A DNA stretch of 64,000 bases, taken from the NCBI GenBank assembly GCA_040219295.1, contig JAVJST010000005.1, positions 1,054,001 to 1,118,000 on the forward strand. The letters run 5' to 3'. The position numbers and the translations under genes are program-made. Shown piece by piece: positions 35,330-43,637 of this stretch (position 1 is its first letter; each line of letters starts with the position of its first letter). The notes below the pieces were generated by a model. The model saw only the letters and a program-made list of their open reading frames with translations, was not told the DNA's origin and ran no database searches. The DNA comes from JAVJST01 sp040219295 (GTDB lineage Bacteria; Pseudomonadota; Alphaproteobacteria; Rhodospirillales; Casp-alpha2).

Positions 35330-36436
35330 ATGGCCCCCCAAATCTATCTCGATCACAACGCGACGACATGTCTGCGACCGGAAGCCGCCGCCGCCATTGC
35401 CGACGCAGTAAAGATGATCGGCAACGGTTCATCGGTGCATGCCTATGGCCGTAAGGTTCGTTCGGCCATTGAGGAGGCGCGCGATGGCATTGCTGCGTTG
35501 ACGAACGCCGATCGGGATTCTGTCGTTTTCACGTCCGGTGGAACCGAAGCAAACAATCAGGCGATTCTGGGTTCGGGTGCACGACGGGTTCTCGTGTCGG
35601 CCATCGAGCACCCGGCAATCATGAATGTCCGCGACGACGCGGAGGTCGTTCCCGTTGATGAGAACGGCCGGGTTGATCTGGCTGCGCTCAGAGAACTGCT
35701 CGGAGAGAATGCCGAGGGAGCCCTCGTCTGCATCATGTTGGCAAACAACGAAACCGGCGTCATTCAGCCTGTTCGAGAAGCGTCCGAGATCGTGCACGGT
35801 GCCGGAGCCAGGCTCCATTGCGATGCGGTACAGGCACCCGGGAAGATCAAGATCGATATCTCGGCCCTTGGCGCGGATTCGCTTGCCCTTTCGGCCCACA
35901 AGATCGGGGGTGCCGCTGGCGCAGGCGCGCTGATTTCAGCTGACGGTACGCCGGCATCGAGCCCGATCATGAAAGGTGGCGGCCAGGAAGGTTATCGGCG
36001 TCCGGGTACGGAGAACCTGCTTGGCATCATGGCATTCGGTGCGGCTGCAAGAGCTGTGGTAGAAGCCGGTGCTGACGAGGCATCTGCCCTGATGGCGCTG
36101 CGCGATGATCTCGAATCCAGGTTGCCGAACGATGTCCGGATTGCTGGCTGTAATGCGGAGCGTTTGCCGAACACGTCGAATATCGTTCTTCCAGGGATAG
36201 ACAGCGAGACTCAGGTCATGGCTCTCGATCTGGCCGGTATCGCCGTGAGCGCGGGTGCGGCCTGTTCTTCGGGCAAGGTTCGGCGTAGCGCTGTGCTGGC
36301 TGCCATGGGATATGACGACACAGAGGCATCCAGCGCGATCCGGATCAGCTTCGGGTGGAACTCGACGTCCGATGACGTCGACGCGTTTCTGGCCGCGTGG
36401 TCGAAGGTGGCCGAGCGACGGCCGGCTGCTGCGTGA
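35330..36436 (+). CDS. iscS: Cysteine desulfurase, group I (IscS/NifS type)
   Basis: About 368 residues, PLP-dependent. Removes sulfur from cysteine and holds it as persulfide. YLDHNATTCLRP at the N terminus, FTSGGTEANNQAI, the PLP lysine in LSAHKIGGAAGAGAL near 190, GGGQEGYRRPGTEN and the catalytic cysteine in GAACSSGKVRRS near 320. The ATG at 35330 lies 10 bases after the iscR stop. It is distinct from the group II SufS later in the operon, so the operon carries two desulfurases. Confidence 0.93.
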   Translation: MAPQIYLDHNATTCLRPEAAAAIADAVKMIGNGSSVHAYGRKVRSAIEEARDGIAALTNADRDSVVFTSGGTEANNQAILGSGARRVLVSAIEHPAIMNVRDDAEVVPVDENGRVDLAALRELLGENAEGALVCIMLANNETGVIQPVREASEIVHGAGARLHCDAVQAPGKIKIDISALGADSLALSAHKIGGAAGAGALISADGTPASSPIMKGGGQEGYRRPGTENLLGIMAFGAAARAVVEAGADEASALMALRDDLESRLPNDVRIAGCNAERLPNTSNIVLPGIDSETQVMALDLAGIAVSAGAACSSGKVRRSAVLAAMGYDDTEASSAIRISFGWNSTSDDVDAFLAAWSKVAERRPAAA

Positions 36437-36472
36437 CGCGATGAAATTTTATTTAGGAAAGCAAGAAACGGT

Positions 36473-37930
36473 ATGACGGCAGAAGCAGAAACGATCGAAC
36501 AAGTCCAACAGGTCGCCGAGGGTAAGTACAAGTACGGCTTCGTCTCGGACATCGAGTCGGATACGGCGCCGAAGGGCTTGAACGAGGACATCATACGGTT
36601 CATTTCCGCAAAGAAGAATGAACCCGCGTGGCTGCTCGAATGGCGGCTCAAGGCCTATGCCTATTGGCAGACGATGCCCGAGCCAACGTGGCAGAAGCCC
36701 CAATTTCCGGCGATCGACTATCAGGATGCCTACTATTACTCGGCGCCCAAGAGCATGAAGGACAAGCCGAAGAGCCTCGATGAAGTCGACCCGGAGCTCT
36801 TGGCGACATACGAGAAGCTGGGGATTCCGCTCAAGGAGCAGGAGATGCTTGCCGGCGTCGCTGTCGACGCGGTTTTTGACAGTGTCTCGGTGGCGACAAC
36901 TTTCAAGGCGAAGCTCGAGGAAGCGGGCGTCATTTTCTGCCCGATCTCGGAGGCGGTCGAACGTTGTCCGGAACTTGTCCAGAAGTACCTTGGATCGGTG
37001 GTGCCCTACTCGGACAACAAGCACGCCTGCCTAAACTCCGCGGCGTTTACCGATGGATCTTTCGTCTACGTGCCGAAGGGCGTTCGCTGCCCGATGGAGC
37101 TCTCGACGTACTTCCGAATCAACCAGGCCAACACCGGGCAGTTCGAGCGCACCTTGATCATCGCGGACGAAGGTTCGTACGTCAGTTATCTCGAAGGCTG
37201 CACAGCACCGCAGCGAGACGAGCATCAACTGCATGCGGCGGTAGTCGAGTTGATCGCCCACGACGATGCGGAGATCAAGTATTCCACGGTTCAGAATTGG
37301 TACCCGGGTGACGAAGAGGGCCGAGGCGGCATCTACAACTTCGTGACCAAGCGGGGAGCGTGCCGCGGTCACCGTTCGAAGATTTCGTGGACACAGGTTG
37401 AAACCGGGTCGGCGATCACTTGGAAGTACCCTAGCTGCATTCTGCTCGGTGACGACTCGGTCGGCGAGTTCTATTCCATCGCCATCACCAACAATCATCA
37501 GCAGGCCGATACCGGCACCAAGATGATTCACATCGGCAAGAACACCCGGTCGCGGATCATTTCAAAGGGCATCTCGGCGGGCAAATCGGATCAGACCTAC
37601 CGCGGCCTCGTCCGGATGGCGGGCAAGGCGGACGGCGCGCGCAACTACACCCAGTGCGACTCGCTGCTGATCGGCGACAAGTGCGGCGCCCACACGGTGC
37701 CCTATATCGAAAGCAAGCATCCGGGCGCGATCGTCGAGCACGAGGCGACGACCTCGACGATCAGCGAGGACCAGTTGTTCTATCTACGACAGCGCGGTAT
37801 CGACGCCGAGGCGGCGGTCGCCCTGGTCGTCAACGGTTTCTGCCGGGACGTTCTCCAGCAGTTGCCGATGGAGTTCGCCGTCGAAGCACAGAAGCTCGTC
37901 GGCATCTCGCTCGAAGGCAGTGTCGGCTGA
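36473..37930 (+). CDS. sufB: Fe-S cluster assembly protein SufB
   Basis: A 485-residue component of the SufBCD scaffold on which [4Fe-4S] clusters are built. Family features include NDDIIRFISAKK-like (here NEDIIRFISAKKNEP), EPTWQKPQFPAIDYQDAYYYSAPK, VPYSDNKHACLNSA, the beta-helix with EGCTAPQRDEHQLHAAVVELIA, and QCDSLLIGDKCGAHTVPYIE containing the cluster cysteine. It is the longest suf gene, followed by sufC after about 43 bases. Cytoplasmic. Confidence 0.97.
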   Translation: MTAEAETIEQVQQVAEGKYKYGFVSDIESDTAPKGLNEDIIRFISAKKNEPAWLLEWRLKAYAYWQTMPEPTWQKPQFPAIDYQDAYYYSAPKSMKDKPKSLDEVDPELLATYEKLGIPLKEQEMLAGVAVDAVFDSVSVATTFKAKLEEAGVIFCPISEAVERCPELVQKYLGSVVPYSDNKHACLNSAAFTDGSFVYVPKGVRCPMELSTYFRINQANTGQFERTLIIADEGSYVSYLEGCTAPQRDEHQLHAAVVELIAHDDAEIKYSTVQNWYPGDEEGRGGIYNFVTKRGACRGHRSKISWTQVETGSAITWKYPSCILLGDDSVGEFYSIAITNNHQQADTGTKMIHIGKNTRSRIISKGISAGKSDQTYRGLVRMAGKADGARNYTQCDSLLIGDKCGAHTVPYIESKHPGAIVEHEATTSTISEDQLFYLRQRGIDAEAAVALVVNGFCRDVLQQLPMEFAVEAQKLVGISLEGSVG

Positions 37931-37973
37931 GCTTGCGATAATCACCGTGAACGAAGGAAGCGACAAGAAAACC

Positions 37974-38723
37974 ATGTTGGAAATCAAGAACCTGCACGTT
38001 GCCGTCGAAGGCAAGCCAATCCTCAAGGGGCTCGATCTGACCGTCAATGCCGGTGAGATTCACGCCATCATGGGGCCGAACGGTTCCGGCAAGAGCACAT
38101 TGTCGCATGTCATTGCCGGTCGGCACGGCTACGAGATCACCGACGGCGAGATCCTCTACGACGGTAAGGACCTGACGGTTCTCGAGCCGGAGGAACGGGC
38201 GGCCGAGGGCATCTTCCTGGCGTTTCAGTACCCGGTCGAGATTCCCGGTGTGCCGAACACGACGTTCCTCAAGGAGGCCGTCAACGCGCAGCGTCGTCAA
38301 CGCGGCGAGAGCGAGCACGATGCCATGCAGTTCGTCCGCCTGCTGCGCGAGAAGATCAAGGAACTCGGTATCTCCGAGGACATGCTGAAACGAAGCGTCA
38401 ACGCTGGCTTCTCGGGCGGCGAGAAAAAACGCAACGAAATCTTGCAGATGTCGGTGCTCGAACCGCGCCTCGCGGTTCTCGATGAGACCGACAGCGGTCT
38501 CGATATCGATGCGCTCAAGATCGTCGCCGATGGCGTCAATCGCCTCCGCTCGCCGGATCGAGCGATGATGGTCATCACCCACTATCAACGGCTGTTGGAC
38601 TATATCGTGCCGGACGTCGTGCACGTGCTAGCGCATGGCCGGATTCAGAAGACCGGCGGCAAGGAGCTGGCGCTGGAGCTCGAGAAGAACGGGTATGCCG
38701 AGTTCACGGGAGAAGCTGCCTGA
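37974..38723 (+). CDS. sufC: Fe-S cluster assembly ATPase SufC
   Basis: About 249 residues, ABC-type ATPase. Walker A GPNGSGKST near residue 35, Q-loop region FQYPVEIPG, ABC signature-like FSGGEKKRNEILQM near 142, Walker B LAVLDETDSGLDIDAL and the H-loop in VITHYQRLL. It powers conformational change in SufBCD. ATG 37974 gives the standard MLEIKNLHV start; a GTG at 37947 in frame is an alternative. The stop overlaps the sufD start (TGATG). Confidence 0.97.
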   Translation: MLEIKNLHVAVEGKPILKGLDLTVNAGEIHAIMGPNGSGKSTLSHVIAGRHGYEITDGEILYDGKDLTVLEPEERAAEGIFLAFQYPVEIPGVPNTTFLKEAVNAQRRQRGESEHDAMQFVRLLREKIKELGISEDMLKRSVNAGFSGGEKKRNEILQMSVLEPRLAVLDETDSGLDIDALKIVADGVNRLRSPDRAMMVITHYQRLLDYIVPDVVHVLAHGRIQKTGGKELALELEKNGYAEFTGEAA

Positions 38724-40033
38724 TGGATGCCGAGAATACCCTGCCGTTCAGCGATGGCGCACCGACTTTCCGGGATGCGTCACTGGCGCAGTTGCAGACC
38801 CGTGCGATGACCCGATATCGGTCGGCCGGGCTGCCCGACCACAAGGTCGAGGCGTGGAAGTACACCCGGCTGCCGTCGTTCTCGGACAAGCCGTACCGTC
38901 AGACCGAAGAGACCGATGCTGTCGGAACGGCTTCGTTCTCGCCGCTGATCTCCGACGACGGTGTTGCCGGTCGGTTGGTGTTCGTGAACGGCCGGCTTGT
39001 CACCGAACTCTCGGTGACGTCAGGTTTGCCCGAAGGAGTTCGGCTGGCCCCGCTGACGGAGTTCGATGCCGACTGGCTGGCGCAGCATTTGAATGCAGAC
39101 GTTACGGGGACTCCGGACGGGCTTCTCTCTCTCAATCTTGCCCGGTGCACCGGCGGCTTCGCGCTGGTTGTCGAGCGCGGCGTGACGCTGACGGCACCGA
39201 TCGAAGTCATCAACATCGCCGCGAGCGGCGATGGGGCCCTGGTCTGGTTCCCGCGCAACCTGATCGTGCTCGAGGACAATACCGAGGCGACCCTGATTGT
39301 GCAGCAGACCGGTGGCGATGCCGGTTCGACGTTCGTCAACGCCGTAAACGAGACCACGCTCGGCGACAATGCCAGGCTCCATGTCTACACGGCGGACGAC
39401 TCCGGCGTGGGAGCGACGATCGTCAACCGATCCTTCGCCCGGCTCGGGCGCAATGCCGGCCTGTCGACGTTCGGCCTCTATCATGGTGGCGGTCTGGCGC
39501 GCTACGAGCAGACGGTCCTGCTGGAAGGCGAGGGCGCCGAAGCGCGTATCGACGGAGGCTACCTTCTGCGCGGGTCGGCGCATTGCGATAACACCACGCG
39601 GATCGAGCACCGGGTACCCCACACGACCTGCAACGAGGTCTTCAAGGGCGTCGTCGACGATACCGCCCGCGCGGTTTTCCAGGGCAAGATCGTCGTCGCC
39701 CGCGACGCCCAGCACGCCGACGGACAGATGCTCAACAAGACCCTGCTGCTGAGCGACAAGGCCGAGATCGATACCAAGCCGGAGCTCGAAATCTACGCCG
39801 ACGACGTCAAGTGCGCGCACGGCGCGACGTCCGGCCAGATCGACGAGACGGCGCTGTTCTACCTGCGTTCACGCGGCATTCCCGAGAGGGCCGCCCGCAA
39901 CCTGCTGGTCCGATCGTTCCTCGGCGACGTGACCGAGCGTATCGCCAACGCGGCTGTCCGCGACGCCATGATCGATCGGATCGAACGTTGGCTGCCCGAC
40001 ACGATCGCCGAGACAGCGGAGCAGGCGGCATGA
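38723..40033 (+). CDS. sufD: Fe-S cluster assembly protein SufD
   Basis: A 436-residue SufB paralogue that completes the scaffold. An N-terminal helical part with HKVEAWKYTRLPSF is followed by a beta-helix core and the C-terminal motifs FQGKIVVARDAQHADGQMLNKTLLLS, ADDVKCAHGATSGQID and FYLRSRGIPERAARNLLVRSFLGDV. The conserved His/Cys region (KCAHG) matches the interface residue implicated in cluster assembly. Overlaps sufC by one base and sufS by four bases (ATGA). Confidence 0.96.
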   Translation: MDAENTLPFSDGAPTFRDASLAQLQTRAMTRYRSAGLPDHKVEAWKYTRLPSFSDKPYRQTEETDAVGTASFSPLISDDGVAGRLVFVNGRLVTELSVTSGLPEGVRLAPLTEFDADWLAQHLNADVTGTPDGLLSLNLARCTGGFALVVERGVTLTAPIEVINIAASGDGALVWFPRNLIVLEDNTEATLIVQQTGGDAGSTFVNAVNETTLGDNARLHVYTADDSGVGATIVNRSFARLGRNAGLSTFGLYHGGGLARYEQTVLLEGEGAEARIDGGYLLRGSAHCDNTTRIEHRVPHTTCNEVFKGVVDDTARAVFQGKIVVARDAQHADGQMLNKTLLLSDKAEIDTKPELEIYADDVKCAHGATSGQIDETALFYLRSRGIPERAARNLLVRSFLGDVTERIANAAVRDAMIDRIERWLPDTIAETAEQAA

Positions 40034-41295
40034 ATGCGAGCGTCCCCCAGATGAAAGCCGGATCCAATTCGACCCTCGCGTTCGACGTCGATCGGATTCG
40101 CGACGATTTCCCGATCCTGAAGCAGCAGGTCTACGGCAAGCCGCTGGTCTATCTCGACAATGGCGCCAGCGCCCAGAAGCCACGTCAGGTCATCGATGCG
40201 ATGAGCGACGTCTACGAAAAGCAGTACGCCAACATTCACCGCGGCGTGCACTACATGAGCCAGCACACGACCGAGGCCTACGAGGAATCGCGGCGCAAGG
40301 TGCAGCGCTTCCTCGGTGCGGCCAGCGAGAACGAGATCGTGTTCACGCGAAGCGCGACCGAGGCCATCAACCTCGTCGCCAACAGTTACGGCCGGACGTT
40401 CCTCAAGGCCGGCGACGAGATCATCGTCTCGCACATGGAACACCACGCCAATATCGTCCCTTGGCAGCTGCTGCGCGATAGTATCGGCATCGAGCTCAAG
40501 GTCGCGCCGATCCTCGACGACGGCAGCCTCGACATGGCGGCCTATGCGAACCTGCTGGGCGAGCGCACGAAGATCGTCGCGATGACCCACATTTCCAACG
40601 CATTGGGCACCATCGTGCCGATCGCCGAGGTGATCGGCATGGCGCACGACGCGGGCGCCGTCGTGCTCGTCGACGGGTGCCAGTCGGTGCCGCACACGGC
40701 GATCGACGTGCGAGCGCTGGATGCCGATTTCTTCGTCTTCGCGCCCCACAAGGTCTACGGGCCGACCGGCATCGGCGTGCTGTACGGCAAGGAGGACATC
40801 CTGAACGCGATGCCGCCGTGGCAGGGCGGCGGCGACATGATCGCCTCCGTCTCGTTCGAGAAGACGACGTTCCAGAAGGCGCCGCTCCGTTTCGAGGCGG
40901 GCACGCCCTCGATCACCGAGGCGATCGGCCTGGGCGCCGCGGTGGACTACGTCACCGCCATCGGCATGGACGCGATATCCGCCCACGAGGAGGGCCTGCT
41001 GCACTACGCGACCGAGCGTCTGTCGGCGATCGACGGCCTTCGCATCATCGGCACGGCGAACGACAAGGCGGCGATCGTCTCGTTCGTCATGGACTGCGCC
41101 CATCCCCACGACATCGGCACGATCATCGACCGTGCCGGGGTTGCGGTCCGCACCGGTCACCACTGCGCCGAGCCGGTGATGAAGCGGTTCGGCCTTGCCG
41201 CCACGGCGCGCGCGTCGTTCGGTCTCTACAACACGACGGCGGAAGTCGATGCACTCGCCGAGGCCATCGAAGGCGTGAAGGAGTTGTTCGGCTGA
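40030..41295 (+). CDS. sufS: Cysteine desulfurase, group II (SufS)
   Basis: About 421 residues. PLP enzyme feeding sulfur to SufBCD via SufU. FDVDRIRDDFPILKQQVYGKPLVYLDNGASAQKP at the start, the PLP lysine in FFVFAPHKVYGPTGIG near 235 and the catalytic cysteine in VRTGHHCAEP near 375, which marks group II. The ATG overlaps the sufD stop. The longer ORF from 39811 runs through sufD in another frame and is not a start. Confidence 0.96.
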   Translation: MNASVPQMKAGSNSTLAFDVDRIRDDFPILKQQVYGKPLVYLDNGASAQKPRQVIDAMSDVYEKQYANIHRGVHYMSQHTTEAYEESRRKVQRFLGAASENEIVFTRSATEAINLVANSYGRTFLKAGDEIIVSHMEHHANIVPWQLLRDSIGIELKVAPILDDGSLDMAAYANLLGERTKIVAMTHISNALGTIVPIAEVIGMAHDAGAVVLVDGCQSVPHTAIDVRALDADFFVFAPHKVYGPTGIGVLYGKEDILNAMPPWQGGGDMIASVSFEKTTFQKAPLRFEAGTPSITEAIGLGAAVDYVTAIGMDAISAHEEGLLHYATERLSAIDGLRIIGTANDKAAIVSFVMDCAHPHDIGTIIDRAGVAVRTGHHCAEPVMKRFGLAATARASFGLYNTTAEVDALAEAIEGVKELFG

Positions 41296-41765
41296 TGCTC
41301 GACGAACTGCGAGATCTCTACCAGGAAGTGATTCTGGACCACGGCAAGAACCCGCGGAACTTCCGCCGACCGGACTCCTTTACCAAGGAAGCCATCGGCA
41401 ACAACCCGATGTGCGGCGACGCGCTGGTCATCTACCTGACGCTGGACGGCGCGGGCAAGATCACCGACGTCGCCTTCCAGGGCCAGGGGTGCGCCATCTC
41501 GGTCGCGTCGGCGTCGATGATGACCGAGATCCTGACCGGCCGCACGGCCGCCGAAGCGGAAAACCTGTTCCACGTCTTCCACCAGCTGTGCACCGGCGAG
41601 GAGCCGACCGCCGACGAGCTCTCGGCCGTCGACGAGGAAGCGCTGGAGCGCCTGCAGATGCTGTCGGGCGTCCGCGAGTTCCCGATGCGGGTCAAGTGCG
41701 CGACGCTGGCCTGGCACACCATGGACGCGGCCGTGAAGGGCGAGCACGAGATTTCCACCGAGTGA
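41295..41765 (+). CDS. sufU: Sulfur-transfer scaffold protein SufU
   Basis: About 156 residues. IscU-like fold with three cysteines in NPMCGDAL near residue 40, GQGCAISVASASMM near 65 and RVKCATLAW near 128. The insert between Cys-2 and Cys-3 is typical of SufU rather than IscU, and SufU partners with SufS by exchanging zinc and persulfide. Start codon ATG 41295 overlaps the sufS stop (TGATG). No sufE gene is seen, consistent with SufU taking that role. Confidence 0.94.
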   Translation: MLDELRDLYQEVILDHGKNPRNFRRPDSFTKEAIGNNPMCGDALVIYLTLDGAGKITDVAFQGQGCAISVASASMMTEILTGRTAAEAENLFHVFHQLCTGEEPTADELSAVDEEALERLQMLSGVREFPMRVKCATLAWHTMDAAVKGEHEISTE

Positions 41766-41801
41766 GATCGGTGGCGAGAATGCAATGACGGAAAGACGCA
41801 G

Positions 41802-42428
41802 ATGATGAACTTCCTGAACAAGTTTCTGTCCGGCAAACAGGACGAAGCGGCGACCGCCACCGAACAGGCGGAGCCCGCCCCGGCGCGCGAAACCGCCCCG
41901 ACACCGAGCGCCACGGCAACGACGGATGCGGCGCCGCCCGACGCGCCCGCTTCCGAACGTCCGGTCGCGCCGAACCCCGGGAAAGCCCCGCACGACGATC
42001 CGGCGTTCCGCGAGGCCATGCAGCATTCCTACTCGCCGCCGTTCGTCGATGGCGGATACGCCGACGGCAACATGCTCGAGGAGTTCGAGGCCAACGCCGG
42101 CCATCCGCTCGCCGAAGGCGAGGATCCGGCGTCCGAGGCCGAACTCATCGAGGCCATGCGCACGGTCTACGACCCCGAGATTCCGGTCAACATCTACGAC
42201 CTCGGCCTGATCTACGAGTGCGAGATCGCCGACAACGGCGACGTCGCCATCGAGATGTCGCTGACCGCGCCTGGCTGTCCGGTCGCCGGCGAGATGCCGG
42301 GCATGGTCGCCGACGCGGTTTCCGGGGTCGAGGGCGTCGGGCTGGTCAACGTCAAGATCGTGTGGGATCCGATGTGGACGCCCGAGCGGATGTCGGAAGA
42401 CGCCCGCCTTGCGTTGGGCATGATTTAG
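41802..42428 (+). CDS. sufT: SUF maturation protein SufT (DUF59/MIP18)
   Basis: A protein of 208 residues. The first 60 are Ala/Pro/Thr-rich and probably disordered. The DUF59 domain follows from about residue 105: LIEAMRTVYDPEIPVNIYDLGLIYE, then SLTAPGCPVAGEMPGMV with the conserved cysteine and KIVWDPMWTPERMSEDARLALGM. SufT/MIP18 proteins help hand clusters to client proteins. Two possible Mets (41802 and 41805) start it, 36 bases after sufU. The long disordered N terminus is a variation on the family. Confidence 0.92.
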   Translation: MMNFLNKFLSGKQDEAATATEQAEPAPARETAPTPSATATTDAAPPDAPASERPVAPNPGKAPHDDPAFREAMQHSYSPPFVDGGYADGNMLEEFEANAGHPLAEGEDPASEAELIEAMRTVYDPEIPVNIYDLGLIYECEIADNGDVAIEMSLTAPGCPVAGEMPGMVADAVSGVEGVGLVNVKIVWDPMWTPERMSEDARLALGMI

Positions 42429-42458
42429 GCCTACCTCAGGGGGACCGGAGAAACGACG

Positions 42459-42806
42459 ATGAACGACGTAAAACGCCCGCAACTGATCAACCTGACCGAC
42501 GCCGCGGCCGACCGGGTGAAGACCCTGATCGCCGGCAGCGACGAGCCCGTTCTCGGGCTTCGTGTCGGCGTTTCGTCGAAGGGCTGCAATGGCATGTCCT
42601 ATGTCGTCGAGTACGCCAGGGACGAGAGCAAGCTCGAGGAAGTGGTCGAGGACAAGGGCGTGAAGATCTTCGTCGATCCGATGGCCATCATGTACCTGGT
42701 CGGCTCGACCATGGATTACGTCGAGGACCGGTTCCATTCCGGTTTCGTGTTCGAGAACCCGAACGAGACCGGTCGCTGCGGCTGCGGCGAGAGTTTCTCG
42801 ATCTGA
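42459..42806 (+). CDS. sufA: A-type iron-sulfur carrier (SufA/ErpA-like)
   Basis: A 115-residue carrier that moves [4Fe-4S] or [2Fe-2S] clusters from the scaffold to client enzymes. The three cluster cysteines appear in SSKGCNGMSY near 44 and at the end in RCGCGESFSI. Its position after sufT and before a ferredoxin supports the assignment. I cannot separate SufA from ErpA or IscA with sequence alone; the symbol follows operon context. AGGGGGA precedes the start. Confidence 0.92.
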   Translation: MNDVKRPQLINLTDAAADRVKTLIAGSDEPVLGLRVGVSSKGCNGMSYVVEYARDESKLEEVVEDKGVKIFVDPMAIMYLVGSTMDYVEDRFHSGFVFENPNETGRCGCGESFSI

Positions 42807-42819
42807 CGGCCCCGTACCC

Positions 42820-43134
42820 GTGCCCAAGGTCACGTTTGTCGCGCCCGACGGTTCCGCGCGCACCGTCGAGGTGGCGCCGGGGCGTTCCGTGATGCAGGCG
42901 GCGGTGGAGAACGGCATCGACGAGATCGAAGGCACCTGCGGCGGCGTTCTGGCCTGCGCGACCTGCCACGTGATCGTCGACGACGAATGGTTTTCGAGGC
43001 TCGACCCCATGGTGGCGAACGAGGAGGCCATGCTGGACTTTGCCGAGGACGTGCACCCGACGTCGCGGCTCGGCTGCCAGATCATCCTGACCGCCGGTCT
43101 GGACGGCCTCGTGGTGCGGTTGCCCGACGCCTGA
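42820..43134 (+). CDS. fdx: [2Fe-2S] ferredoxin, adrenodoxin type
   Basis: A protein of 104 residues. Starts at GTG 42820, 13 bases after sufA, and gives PKVTFVAPDGSARTVEV. The cluster motif C-x5-C-x2-C lies in GTCGGVLACATC near residues 40-48, and the fourth cysteine in SRLGCQI near 86. It closely resembles the ISC-type ferredoxin that supplies electrons for cluster assembly, so its place at the end of the operon makes functional sense. No strong ribosome binding site is visible, suggesting coupling with sufA. Confidence 0.92.
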   Translation: MPKVTFVAPDGSARTVEVAPGRSVMQAAVENGIDEIEGTCGGVLACATCHVIVDDEWFSRLDPMVANEEAMLDFAEDVHPTSRLGCQIILTAGLDGLVVRLPDA

Positions 43135-43262
43135 CCCTCCCGGATAGCCATGGTCAAGCTATTGAGAATGAAGCGGTTTTCGGGTTCCGGGTCATTTTCG
43201 GCTGGATTCCCGGTCACCGAAACAGCCAAGTCATTGAATTCACGCGAAACTGACGCCGGATT

Positions 43263-43291
43263 GAGGGTCATTCAGGGCTACTTTCGGTCAT
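43263..43291 (-). repeat. 29-base intergenic repeat, copy 2
   Basis: On the reverse strand this reads ATGACC-GAAA and ends in AATGACCCTC, matching 4754-4782 at 25 of 29 positions. It lies about 300 bases downstream of the leftward promoter candidate at 43588-43616, as copy 1 does behind its promoter. Confidence 0.55.
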
Positions 43292-43313
43292 TTTGGTTAT
43301 TGCTTTGCGGACG

Positions 43314-43348
43314 GCTCCTCGCCCTTCGTCAGGCTCAGGGTGAGGAGC
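43314..43348. repeat. REP-like hairpin 1
   Basis: Outer arms GCTCCTC and GAGGAGC enclose CCCTTCG...CTCAGGG, giving a 35-base imperfect stem-loop. The core resembles the dispersed CCCTTCG-CTCAGGGTGAG palindromes common in alphaproteobacterial intergenic DNA. It may end transcription of the suf operon or be a mobile repeat. Confidence 0.6.
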
Positions 43349-43361
43349 GCCCGCACTTTCC

Positions 43362-43388
43362 CTCATGCTGAGCCCGACGAAGCATGAG
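43362..43388. repeat. REP-like hairpin 2
   Basis: CTCATGCT (43362-43369) and AGCATGAG (43381-43388) pair perfectly around the loop GAGCCCGACGA. The loop shares GAGCC.GACGA with the reverse complement of hairpin 1, so the two form a head-to-head pair as in REP doublets. The rest of the 503-base gap from 43135 holds no gene. Confidence 0.6.
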
Positions 43389-43587
43389 CCGAGAGCCTCG
43401 TCACCTCATGCCCATTTGCCGCCCATTTGCGGCCATTGCCGGACCATTCCGTGCAATCGCCAAGGCATTGGAATCGTGGGCAAATCCGTTTTCCGGTAGA
43501 GTTCGGCAGATGCACCCCCGGCGGACAGCATTTGTTGGCATCCCCACCCGCCGACTTTCCTATTCACCATCGCAAAAGAGCGTCGGC

Positions 43588-43616
43588 ATAATATAGGAAA
43601 AAATACATAATGTCAA
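43588..43616 (-). promoter_or_regulatory. Strong sigma-70-type promoter candidate (leftward)
   Basis: On the reverse strand TTGACA (43616-43611), 17 bases, then TATTAT (43593-43588). It lies just after the end of the leftward oxidoreductase gene and points into the geneless repeat-bearing gap and then antisense to the ferredoxin. It shares TAGGAAAAA and a nearby ATA-CATA patch with the promoter candidate at 4568-4596. Confidence 0.5.
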
Positions 43617-43637
43617 GATGAAGGGCGATACGCCTGT

